NCBI GenBank assembly: GCA_041569895.1
Contig: JBFFXF010000061.1
Coordinates: 1 to 30,519 of the forward strand
Length of the DNA stretch: 30,519 nt
Reading direction: 5' to 3'
DNA from: JBFFXF01 sp041569895
GTDB taxonomy: Bacteria > Planctomycetota > UBA8108 > JACQVS01
Shown: positions 7,807 through 16,200 of the stretch, one piece after another
How the letters are laid out: every line of letters begins with the position of its first letter
Position numbering within the stretch: position 1 is the stretch's first letter
The notes under the pieces: model-generated
What the model was told of the DNA's origin: nothing
The model's input: only the letters and a program-made list of their open reading frames with translations
The model's database searches: none
Position numbers and translations under genes: made by a program

Positions 7807-8136
7807 CGCGGTGAAAATCCCCCTTGTCTTCGAAAGGCCCGGCCGAGATAATTGCGCTGCGACGGGATGCATGTGTGTTTCGTGAGCCGTTGATCCGTCA
7901 GCCCGAGGAGGAGGCCCGTTCAACGCGAAACCTCACGCAAACGCGAACGGGACCCTTTGTAACACCCTCGCGCTGCTTTGCAATACAGCTCCGGAGAATC
8001 GATAGCGCGGAAGGATACAGCGGGGACGGACACAGTGGGGTTGGACGCAGTGGGGACGGACACAGCGGACACAGAAGTTACAAGAACAGCGGGTACAGAA
8101 ATGACGGGTACAGACTCTGCAAGAACAGAAGCCGGA
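7807..8136. other. Divergent intergenic region with 15-bp tandem repeats
   Basis: This 330-base gap separates the minus-strand lipoprotein operon from the plus-strand Pup-like/PafA-Dop pair, so it should hold promoters for both. From 8013 to 8072 there are four tandem 15-bp units of the type GGACACAGTGGGGAC, followed by looser ACAG-rich sequence to about 8120. The reading frame of the Pup-like gene is open through this stretch from a TTG at 7978 and would encode a Thr/Asp/Gly-rich repeat. Codon third positions are A-rich here and become G/C-rich only from about 8137, which is why I treat it as mainly non-coding. No clear promoter could be fixed. Confidence 0.55.
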
Positions 8137-8310
8137 ATGGAAGCGACAGAGAACGCGGTGCGCGACGCTCGCGCCGGCGCCGGATCGGAATCGCCCGCGC
8201 GTGCTCGGAAGAGCCGACGCGGGAGCACGCTGGCCGGAATCCTCGCCGACGCCCTGACCGGCTCTCGCAAGTACGTCGATCGCTGGGTCGCCAACCGGGG
8301 AGCCGAATAG
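8137..8310 (+). CDS. Small Pup-like protein modifier candidate
   Basis: A 57-residue protein from the ATG at 8137; longer in-frame starts exist at 8101 (ATG, 69 residues) and 7978 (TTG, 110 residues). Its tail reads KYVDRWVANRGAE. Mycobacterial Pup ends FVRAYVQKGGQ, so the aromatic-V-x-x-aromatic-V helix, the basic-Gly step and a terminal Glu/Gln are all matched, with Ala in place of the second Gly and one extra residue. A terminal Glu would make it ready for ligation without deamidation. The length is close to Pup's 64 residues, but the middle (PARARKSRRGS) is basic, unlike acidic Pup, followed by a helix TLAGILADALTG. The next gene, 16 bases on, is a PafA/Dop homologue, which is the main support for this call. 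It could still be an unrelated small protein. Confidence 0.6.
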   Translation: MEATENAVRDARAGAGSESPARARKSRRGSTLAGILADALTGSRKYVDRWVANRGAE

Positions 8311-8326
8311 GCGTCGTTTCCTCCGG

Positions 8327-10348
8327 TTGTCGCGGGTCCAGCGGAGTCGGTTCGGTCTCCACTTGAAGAAGAAGGACGAACCCGGATCTGCTCGGAGCGA
8401 CGAGCCCCGCGACGCGGGCGCCGGCGACGTCGGTCGCCCGGGCTCGCCGCGGACTCGCACCTGGAGCCGCATCTGCGGGCTCGAGACCGAATACGCGCTC
8501 CTCTACGTCCCCGAGGACCCGTCGAGTGATCGGGTCCCTCCCTTCTCCCTCCTCGAGTCGATCCTCTTCCGCTCGCTTCTCGAGGACCGCAAGGTCGCGC
8601 GGTCGCTCGGCATCAAGGGTGGCTATTTCATCGAGAACGGCGGTCTGGCGCACCTCGAGCTCTTCCTCTACGAGCAGGAGGACACGCCGATCCTCGAGCT
8701 CTCGACGCCGGAGTGCTCCAACCCGCGGGACCTGCTCGCGTACCAGCGCGCCTTCGACGACCTGCTCGTCGACGTCAGCGAGCGCAGCGTCGGTGCGCTC
8801 GCCGAGGCCGGGTACCGCGGACGGCTCGCGTTCGGCAAGAACAACCTCGACTCGCGCGGCGTCGGCTACGGCTGCCACGAGAACTATCTGACAAACCAGA
8901 GACTGCCGTGGCCGCTCGCGCTGCTCTTCGTGCTCGGAGCGCCATTCATCCTCCTCGTCGCGCTGCCCTGGCTGCTGCTCTTGCTGACGCTCCTCCTGCT
9001 CGTGCTGGTGGCGTTCGCCGTGTACCTCTCCGCGCTGCTCGTCGTGCGCGGCCTCGAGGTCACATGGCCCGAGGCCGGCCACGGCCTGCGGAAGTTCTTC
9101 GCCGACCTGCCGCACCGGATCCCGCGTGGCGTCCTGCAGATCGCGCGTCGCGGCTACATGACGCTGGCGACGTGCTGCCAGTACCCGTGGGTGTCCAGCC
9201 TGACGGTGCTGCTTCGGCTGGTCGCGCACCGCCCGTTCGTCCGCAACCTCACCGGCTTTCTGGTGACGCGCTCCGTCATCTGCGGCAGCGGCCACCTCGA
9301 CCCGCGCACGGGCCGCTTCGAGCTCTCGCAGCGCGCCGGCCTGACGCGGAGCCTCTCGAAGGTCGTCATGTCCGGTCGGAGCAAGACGATCTTCGACCTC
9401 AAGGGCTTTCTCTATCGCCCGCTGTCGCTCTTCCGCGCACGGCAGCGGCTGTCCCTCTGCTGCGGCGACTCGAACCTGTCGGACGTGCCGAACCTGCTCA
9501 AGGTCGGCGCGACGATGCTCGTCCTCGACATGATCGAGGACGGCGAGGACCTCTCCGACCTGCGTCCGGCGCGCCCGGTGACCGCGTTTCGGGAGATCTC
9601 CACGGGAGGCCCCTGGAAGCACTTCTGGCTGCGCCGCCGCCGCCAGACCACCGCGATCGACGTCCAGCGCGAGTACCTGCGACGCGCTCGCGAGTACGTC
9701 GCGCGCAGCCACCCCGGCGACGTCGCGCGCGCCGAGATCCTCGATCTCTGGGAGCATGCGCTTGCCGCGGTCGCCGACGATCCCGTCGAGCTCGCGCGGA
9801 CACTCGATTCGGCGGCCAAGAAGTCGATCCTCGATCGCGCCATCCTGCCGGCGACGAACTGGAAGACCTTCGGTCGCTGGTCGCGCGTCATCGATCGTCT
9901 CCGGCGTGGCGGGTCGGTGGACGCGCCGACGCTCGACGAGGCGCTCGCCGGGCTGTCGCCCTGGAGGCGTCGGCGGCTGCGACGGAAGGTGAGCCGTCTC
10001 GGGCTCGACGCGTCCGAGTTCCCGGCGATGCGGGATCTCGTCCATCAGTGCCGCAAGATCGACCTGCGGTTTCACGAGATCAGCTGCGACCCGGGGTATC
10101 AGCGCCGACTCGAGGCGGAGGACCAGATCCGCCGGCTGCTCGACGACGACGCCGTGCGCGTCGCGCTCACCGAGGCCCCCGCGGACACCCGGGCGCGCCA
10201 GCGCAGCTACTACATCCGGCTGAACGATCCCGGCGCGCGGAGCTCGGTGCCGGTGCGGGCCGGCTGGGACCGTGTCGTCGTCGGGCAGGTGAAGCCGCGG
10301 ACGATCTCCCTCGGTGACCCGTTCGACAGCCGCATTCCCACCGATTGA
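8327..10348 (+). CDS. PafA/Dop-family (Pup ligase/depupylase) protein with membrane insertion
   Basis: About 673 residues. No ATG or GTG precedes the domain: a stop at 8255-8257 leaves TTG at 8327 or TTG at 8363 as starts, neither with a clear ribosome binding site. The glutamine-synthetase-like domain begins at RICGLETEYALLY (residues 48-60). Family motifs follow in order: NGG (104-106), LSTPECSNPRDL (125-136), KNNLDSRGVGYGCHENYL (171-188), FLVTRSVICGSG (311-322), FELSQRA (331-337), CCGDSNLSDV (378-387), LKVGATMLVLDMIEDG (391-406), AIDVQREY (443-450), DLRFHEI (579-585) and DTRARQRSYYI (620-630). PafA joins Pup to lysines and Dop removes or deamidates it. Which this is cannot be decided: DPVELARTLDSAAKKSILD resembles Dop. 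Between CHENYL and FLVTR, PafA has about 16 residues; here there are about 122, including a 49-residue hydrophobic run (193-241). No proteasome gene is nearby. Confidence 0.88.
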   Translation: MSRVQRSRFGLHLKKKDEPGSARSDEPRDAGAGDVGRPGSPRTRTWSRICGLETEYALLYVPEDPSSDRVPPFSLLESILFRSLLEDRKVARSLGIKGGYFIENGGLAHLELFLYEQEDTPILELSTPECSNPRDLLAYQRAFDDLLVDVSERSVGALAEAGYRGRLAFGKNNLDSRGVGYGCHENYLTNQRLPWPLALLFVLGAPFILLVALPWLLLLLTLLLLVLVAFAVYLSALLVVRGLEVTWPEAGHGLRKFFADLPHRIPRGVLQIARRGYMTLATCCQYPWVSSLTVLLRLVAHRPFVRNLTGFLVTRSVICGSGHLDPRTGRFELSQRAGLTRSLSKVVMSGRSKTIFDLKGFLYRPLSLFRARQRLSLCCGDSNLSDVPNLLKVGATMLVLDMIEDGEDLSDLRPARPVTAFREISTGGPWKHFWLRRRRQTTAIDVQREYLRRAREYVARSHPGDVARAEILDLWEHALAAVADDPVELARTLDSAAKKSILDRAILPATNWKTFGRWSRVIDRLRRGGSVDAPTLDEALAGLSPWRRRRLRRKVSRLGLDASEFPAMRDLVHQCRKIDLRFHEISCDPGYQRRLEAEDQIRRLLDDDAVRVALTEAPADTRARQRSYYIRLNDPGARSSVPVRAGWDRVVVGQVKPRTISLGDPFDSRIPTD

Positions 10349-10529
10349 GGGTCCTCGCCGGGGCCCGTCGCTCTTCCGGTAAACCACGACGATTCCGGAG
10401 TTTGTGCCGTCGCGCTCGCGGTATCGCCGCAGGGCGGCCGGATCTCGAATCGCGGGGTATTCTTGGAAGACGGGTCAGTCTGTCCGAGCAGGCCGACACT
10501 CCGAGAACGAAGAGAACAGGGCAACTTTC

Positions 10530-10565
10530 GGGACCGGGACCGGGTCCGGGACCGGGGACGGGACG
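10530..10565 (+). repeat. GGGACC-type hexamer array in the leader of the thioredoxin gene
   Basis: About six hexamer units (GGGACC, GGGACC, GGGTCC, GGGACC, GGGGAC, GGGACG) run almost to the ATG at 10568. The rest of the 219-base gap (10349-10529) shows no gene and no clear terminator for the upstream gene. The last unit (GGGACGGC) takes the place of the ribosome binding site. Similar arrays lie before the genes starting at 980 and 17388. Confidence 0.8.
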
Positions 10566-10567
10566 GC

Positions 10568-11092
10568 ATGGACAATCGAGTGCAGATCGGCATCGTGGCC
10601 GCGATCATCGCGGTGATCATGGGCGTCGGGGTGGTCAACCTGGGCTCCTACCCGCCGCTCGAGAAGTCTCTCGGCGCCACCCTCATCGATCGTCGCGGCC
10701 GCGACGTCGAGGTCTCCGAGCTCGAGTCGAAGGACTACGTCTTCATCTACTTCTCCGCCGGCTGGTGCCCGCCGTGCCGCAAGTTCACGCCGGAGCTCGT
10801 CGAGTTCTACGAGAAGGAAGCCGACGACCGGAACTTCGAGGTCATCTTCGTCAGCGCCGATCAGTCGGACTCCGACATGACGACCTACATGCAGCGCTAC
10901 GGCATGCCGTGGCTCGCCGTGCCGTACTCCGATTACGGCGTGCGCCAGAAGCTGCGCGATATCTACGGCGGCCGGGGAGGCATCCCGAACCTCGTGCTGA
11001 TGGACTCCGACGGCAAGGTGCTCTCGAGCAGCTACCAGCGCGGCGAGTACGTCGGCCCGGGCAAGGTCCTGGCCGACTTCGACAGCTACTGA
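10568..11092 (+). CDS. Membrane-anchored thioredoxin-like (nucleoredoxin/TlpA-type) protein
   Basis: A 174-residue protein from the ATG at 10568. Residues 7-24 (IGIVAAIIAVIMGVGVVN) form one membrane helix with little charge before it, so the rest should sit outside the cytoplasmic membrane. The thioredoxin domain holds the active site FSAGWCPPCRKFTPEL, with cysteines 67 and 70. The C-x-P-C motif plus RKFTPEL and FVSADQSDSDMTTYM match the nucleoredoxin/thioredoxin_8 type rather than classical TrxA. GGIPNLVLMDSDGKVL carries the cis-Pro after Ile that faces the active site. It probably reduces or exchanges disulfides of exported proteins. It follows the PafA/Dop-like gene on the same strand after 219 bases, so co-transcription is possible but not shown. 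Confidence 0.92.
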   Translation: MDNRVQIGIVAAIIAVIMGVGVVNLGSYPPLEKSLGATLIDRRGRDVEVSELESKDYVFIYFSAGWCPPCRKFTPELVEFYEKEADDRNFEVIFVSADQSDSDMTTYMQRYGMPWLAVPYSDYGVRQKLRDIYGGRGGIPNLVLMDSDGKVLSSSYQRGEYVGPGKVLADFDSY

Positions 11093-11272
11093 TCGACTGA
11101 TCCCGCCGTCGCCCGTTTCCGGTCCGGTCTCCCGCCCCCTCCCCGCCTGCGTGTCGCCGCGTTTTTTTTTGCACGGTCGCCCCGCCGCGGATCCCTCCAG
11201 CTCTCGAATGGGCCGGCGTCACTCGCCGAGGCTCTCGTCAGTCTCGACACACCCCAGTTCCGGAGACCGACC

Positions 11273-13174
11273 ATGCGTTCGACGACACCGTCCCGCTGTG
11301 CCCCGTCCCGCCATCGGATGGCGTTGCTCTCGTGCCTCGCCCTGTCTCTCCTCGTCGCGTCTCGCGCGGCGGGGCAGGAGACGGACCCTCGCCGCTCTCC
11401 GCTCGAGTCGAGATCATTCAAGCGCGGCGATGCCGACTGCGATGGCGTCGTCGACGCCGGGGACGCGCGCCTCGTCCTCGGGTACTCGGAGGGCGTCGTC
11501 GACACCCTGTGCTGTCCCGATGCCGCCGACGCCGACGACGACGGGGAGGTCACCGAGCTGGACGTCCTCGCCATCCAGGCGTATCTCGAGGGCGATCTTT
11601 CGGAGCTGCCCGTACCGGGAGCGTCGGTTTGCGGTCCCGATCCGACACCCGACGCGCTGTCGAGCTCGGGCTACCCCGCCGAGAAGTCATGCGCCATCGT
11701 CCCGTGTTGCCTTCCGGACTGGTCCTGCGTGCTGAGCACGCGGGCGCACTGCCTCCGCCAGGGCGGCGTGACGGTGAACGCCTGCAAGGGCGACAGCGAC
11801 GGCGACGGATACGACGACGCCTGTCAGTCGATCCTCCCGCCGATGACGTTCCGCCGCGGTGACGCCAACTCCGACGGCGTCGTGGACATCGGCGACGCCA
11901 TCGCGACGCTGGGCTGCCAGTTCCTCGGACGGCGATGCCCCGATTGTCTCGACGCGGCCGACGCCAACGACGATGGCGAAGTGGACATCGCCGACGCCGT
12001 CGCCATCCTCGCCTGCCAGTTCCTCGGTCGTGACTGTCGCGAGGTCGGTCGCTGTGTCGTCGACTCGACACCGGACGGGCTCGACTGCCAGGGTCACCCC
12101 TGCGACGGGGACACGGCCGTCGACCAGCCGCCGTCGTCATTGCTCTACGGGATCGAGAACGGCATTGCCCTCGGTGTCGAGGGAGACGTGGAGACCGTCT
12201 GGGGCCCGCTCTTCGGATTCATCGAGGTGGGCCCCGGTCCGCAGCCGTGGTCGAGCCTGTCGCCGGGCGAGTCGCTCAAGCTCTGGCGGCTCGGCCTCCA
12301 CGCGCCGCTCGAGGCGCCGCTCGGCGTCCTGTCGCTCGAACTCGACGTCGCGACCGACCTGACGCTGACCGACAGCGGCCGTGCCGAGGGGGTCGTGCCG
12401 CTGCGAGTCGGACTGCTGGTCATCGACGCGGAGCTCGTGGCCCGCGCGTTCGCCTCGCTCGCGGTGGGTCCGAACGCGCTCGAGAGCGTCGTCGTCGAGG
12501 TCGACGCTCCCGGCGGCCTGCTCCCCTTTTTCGAGCAGGGCTCCGGCTTCCGCCTGCACGCCTCGCTGAGTGCGACGCCCGTCTCGTGCGACCAGATCGA
12601 GGAGTGGATCGAGGAGCTCGACCATCCGGGCATCGAGGTCCGCGATCGGGCGACGAACGCGCTCCTCAAGGCCGGCAAGCCGGCGCTCGAGAAGATCGAG
12701 AAGGCGCTCGAGGACCCGGTGTCGCTCGAGCAGCAGCGCCGACTCGAGTATCTCGTCCGTCAGATCCGCGGCGTCACCAGCACACACGAGTGGATCGGCG
12801 ACGACCTCGGCGTCGACAACTTCACGTTCAAGGTGACGGTGACGGAGAGTGGCGCCCCGTGGACCGCCGGCGTGTGCGATTTCCACCTGGTGGTCGGCAC
12901 CGCGGCCCAGACGGGAATCGACCACGGCGCGAGCACGCTGACCCACGACCTCCCCGACGGCTGGCGGGCCACATACGACGCGGGCGCCGGCGAGTACCAG
13001 TTCGACTGCGCCCTGGGGGCTCCCCTCGAGCCCGGCAAGACGTACACCATCGAGATCCGCACGCCCTCGATGCACAGACCGGACGGCGAACCGAAGCCGA
13101 TCGGCTGGTACTGGACCGACAAGAAACACCGCAAGATCGGCGACGCCGGCACGACGATCGGGCCGCGTTACTGA
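11273..13174 (+). CDS. Secreted protein with two pairs of dockerin-like EF-hand repeats and HEAT-like region
   Basis: A 633-residue protein; the ATG at 11273 has GGAG eight bases upstream. A basic start and hydrophobic core (MALLSCLALSLLVASRAAGQ, about residues 14-35) form a signal peptide. Two dockerin-type blocks follow: residues about 47-106 (FKRGDADCDGVVDAGDARLV and DAADADDDGEVTELDVLAIQ) and about 192-258 (FRRGDANSDGVVDIGDAIAT and DAADANDDGEVDIADAVAIL). Each has two Ca-binding loops of D-x-N/D-x-D-G-x-V/I-D form, and cysteines (CQFLGRRCPDC) suggest disulfides. A beta-rich region follows to about 430. Then comes a HEAT-like helical segment (about 455-505, IEVRDRATNALLKAGKPALE) and a C-terminal beta domain. 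Function unknown; a role at the cell surface is inferred. The gene ends 103 bases from the convergent peptidase gene. Confidence 0.85.
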   Translation: MRSTTPSRCAPSRHRMALLSCLALSLLVASRAAGQETDPRRSPLESRSFKRGDADCDGVVDAGDARLVLGYSEGVVDTLCCPDAADADDDGEVTELDVLAIQAYLEGDLSELPVPGASVCGPDPTPDALSSSGYPAEKSCAIVPCCLPDWSCVLSTRAHCLRQGGVTVNACKGDSDGDGYDDACQSILPPMTFRRGDANSDGVVDIGDAIATLGCQFLGRRCPDCLDAADANDDGEVDIADAVAILACQFLGRDCREVGRCVVDSTPDGLDCQGHPCDGDTAVDQPPSSLLYGIENGIALGVEGDVETVWGPLFGFIEVGPGPQPWSSLSPGESLKLWRLGLHAPLEAPLGVLSLELDVATDLTLTDSGRAEGVVPLRVGLLVIDAELVARAFASLAVGPNALESVVVEVDAPGGLLPFFEQGSGFRLHASLSATPVSCDQIEEWIEELDHPGIEVRDRATNALLKAGKPALEKIEKALEDPVSLEQQRRLEYLVRQIRGVTSTHEWIGDDLGVDNFTFKVTVTESGAPWTAGVCDFHLVVGTAAQTGIDHGASTLTHDLPDGWRATYDAGAGEYQFDCALGAPLEPGKTYTIEIRTPSMHRPDGEPKPIGWYWTDKKHRKIGDAGTTIGPRY

Positions 13175-13175
13175 T

Positions 13176-13219
13176 AGGTCGCCAAGAGGTCGGCAAGAGG
13201 TCGGCAAGAGGTCGGTAAA
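13176..13219 (+). repeat. 11-bp tandem repeat between convergent genes
   Basis: Four back-to-back copies of AGGTCGGCAAG (first copy with C at the seventh base, last copy ending TAAA) start right after the stop codon of the dockerin-repeat gene. The unit equals about one helical turn of DNA. No ribosome binding site, terminator stem or gene is seen in the 103-base gap. Confidence 0.85.
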
Positions 13220-13277
13220 CAGGCCGGCGCGCGTCCCGGGGCCTCGCCGGCTCCGGGCGCGCCGGCATCACACGCGC

Positions 13278-16200
13278 TCAGGGTCGCGGTCCCGGCTCCG
13301 CCAGGTTCCTGCGGATGAAGTCCCAGCGGAGCCGCGCCGCGTGGCGCCCGAAGATGCCGTGGCGCTGGCCGGGATAGACCATCAGCTCGAACTGCTTCCC
13401 GGCCCGCTGCAGCGCCGCCACCAGGCGCGTCGTGTTCTGCATGTGCACGTTGTCGTCGAGCAGGCCGTGGAGGAGGAGCAGGCGCCCGTGGAGATCGGCG
13501 GCGGCCTCGACGACCGAGGTCGCCGCGTATCCCTCCGCGTTGCGCTGCGGCGTGAGCATGTAGCGCTCGGTGTAGATGGTGTCGTAGTGTCGCCAGTCGG
13601 TGACCGGCGCGCTCGCGATGCCGGCCGCGAAGGCGCGCGAGTGCGTCATCGCGAAGGCGGTGAGGAAGCCGCCGTAGCTGTGGCCGCCGATGCCGATCCT
13701 CGTCGTATCGACCCAGGGGTTCGAGGCGATCCACGCGACCGCGTCCTCGATGTCGCGGAGCTCCTGAACGCCGAGGCGGCGGTACGCCGTCCACGCCGAC
13801 TGCGCGCCCCGGCCGCTCGCGCTGCGCGGATCGCAGCGAAAGACAACGATCCCCGACTGCGCGAGGACCTGGTCCCACACGCCGTGTCCCCACGAGTCGC
13901 GCACGCTCGGAGCGCCCGGTCCGCCGTACGTCGTGAACCACACCGGATACCGCCGCGACGGATCGAAGTCGGGCGGGCGCACGATGCTCGCCTGCAGCAC
14001 GACGCCATCGTCCGCCTCGAGCTCGACGAGCTCCGTCGGACACCAGACGTACTCGTCGAGCGCATGCACCGGGTTGGTGTCGAGCGTCCGGACGAGCTCG
14101 CCGTCGGCGGAACGAAGCGCCACCCGCGTCGGATGGTCGTGCGCCGACCAGCGGTCGATGAAGAGCTCTCCGTCGGGCGAGACGCGCGCCGAGTGCGAGC
14201 CGCGGTCGCGCGTCACGAGGTCGATGCTCGTGCCGTCGATCCGCGCCCGGTAGAGGTTCGAGGCGATGTGGCTGTCTCGCGTCCCGGAGACGTAGACCAC
14301 GCCGTCCTGCTCGTCGACCTCGTGGATCGCCCGCACCTCCCACTCGCCGCTCGTGATGGCGCGGCGGAGCCCGCCGCCCGGCTCGAACTGGTAGAGGTGC
14401 CGCCAGCCGGTGGCGTCGCTCGTCATCAGGAACGACCCATCGGAGAGGAACCGCGGGCCGAGCGGCGGATCGACCCACGCGGCCGTGGTCTCGCGCAGGA
14501 GTCGCGTCGGCCTGCCCCCGGCGACCGGGGCGGTGGAGAGATCGAGCCACGTCTGCAGCCGGTCCTGCACGAAGAAGTGCGCTGCCTTCGAATCGGGCAG
14601 CCAGCCGACGCCGGTGATCAGGATGTCGTCCTCCTCGTAGCGGGAGAGATCGACCCAGCTCACGTCGCCGCCGCCGACCGAGACGATGCCGAGCTGCACG
14701 CGAGGGTTCGGCTCGCCCGGCCTCGGGTACGCCGTGCGCTCGACGCGCTGCTTCTCCGGCAGGTCGTCGACGATGGTGAACTGGGAGACCGGCGAGCTGT
14801 CGATCCGGAGGAACGCGATCCATCGCGAGTCCGGGCTCCACCAGAACGTCTTCCACCGCCGCCGGAAGACCTCCTCGTAGTAGACCCAGCTCGCCTTGCC
14901 GCTGCGCAGCGTGTCGGACCCGCCCCGCGTCAGCGCGCGATTGGTCCTCGTCGCGATGTCGACGACGCGCAGGTCGTTCTCCTCGACGAACGCGACGAAC
15001 CGCCCGTCCGGGCTGAAGGTCGCCAGCTCCTCCTTCGCCGGCGTGCTCGTCAGTCGGTGCGCCATGCGGTCGCCGATCGCGCCGTCGTCCGAGAGCGCGC
15101 AGTAGTAGAGGTCATCGGCGTGCTCGATCAGCACGCCGTTGCCCGCCTGATTCAGCTGGTGCGTCGTCCGGCGAGCCAGTCTCGCGGCGGTCTCGGCGTC
15201 GATTGTCGGCAGCGACTCGAGATCCGGACCGATGTCTCGGAACGCCGTGCTCCGGCCGGTCCTCGCCTCGACGGCGAGCAGCTTCCCGTCGCGCTCCTCG
15301 AGGTAACGCTCCGAATCGAGCCACTGCCGGATGCGGACCGGCCGGCCCGAGAAGCGGGGCGGCGAGTCCGACCCGTACACCTCCTCGAACGTCAGTGGTC
15401 GTTTCTCGGGCGGCGGTCCGGCGCGCACGGGAACGGTCAACAGCCCGCTCGGGCCGAGGCTCGGCACGCGGACGATCGGGTAGTCGGCGCCGACCTCGAG
15501 GCGATCGTCGAGGAAGTTCCAGGCGCACAGGCCATCGTCGGTCTGGGGCTCGAGGAGATAGGCGGCGAGGGCGCCGAGAGGCTGATCCGTCGAGACGACG
15601 AGCGTGCCGGCGCGCACGAGCTGCTGTCCGGGGAGCGCGGTGGCCTCGACGCGGACCATCCGATGCCTCTCGAACTCCCGCTCCGCGCGCGCGACGTCGT
15701 CGACGCGCAGTGTCTCGATGTCGAGCTCGACGTCCTCGCGCAGCTCGCCGATCTTGACGCCGTGCTCGAGGAGCTTCGCCGTCACCGCCTCGAGGTCGGG
15801 CGGCAGCAGGTACGCCGCTGGCCGGGCGACGGTCAGCGTCGGCACGAAGTTGTCGATCAGCAGGACCTCGTAGTCGCGCGGCTCGTCGGTGCGGATCTTG
15901 CGGCCGTTCTCGGAGCGCGTGCCGAAGCCCCGCACGAGGAAACGGCGCTCGAACGGACGAACCTCGCTGCGCAGCGCGATCGAGCGCGGGCGCGCCGCGT
16001 CGGCCTCGTCGATCACCGAGCGCGCGGTCTCGCGGTTCTCGGCGAGGTACTCGAGGGTCTCGAGGACGAACGCCCGCGTGTCGCGCACGCGGCGCTCGAA
16101 GGTCGAGTACGCGTACGCCTCGGCGAGCACGGCGATGCGGTTGCGCAGACCGCGGTACGGCGTGCCGAATCGCGGCAGGTCGGGATAGGTCGTCCAGCGC

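Noticed and set aside
7873..7884. GTTTCGTGAGC near the lipoprotein gene start resembles part of the copy A/B core.
   Set aside because: Only 11 bases match and the flanks do not; chance cannot be excluded.
11162..11170. Run of nine T after the thioredoxin gene, a possible intrinsic terminator.
   Set aside because: No convincing GC-rich stem precedes it. The T run at 24364-24370 was rejected for the same reason.
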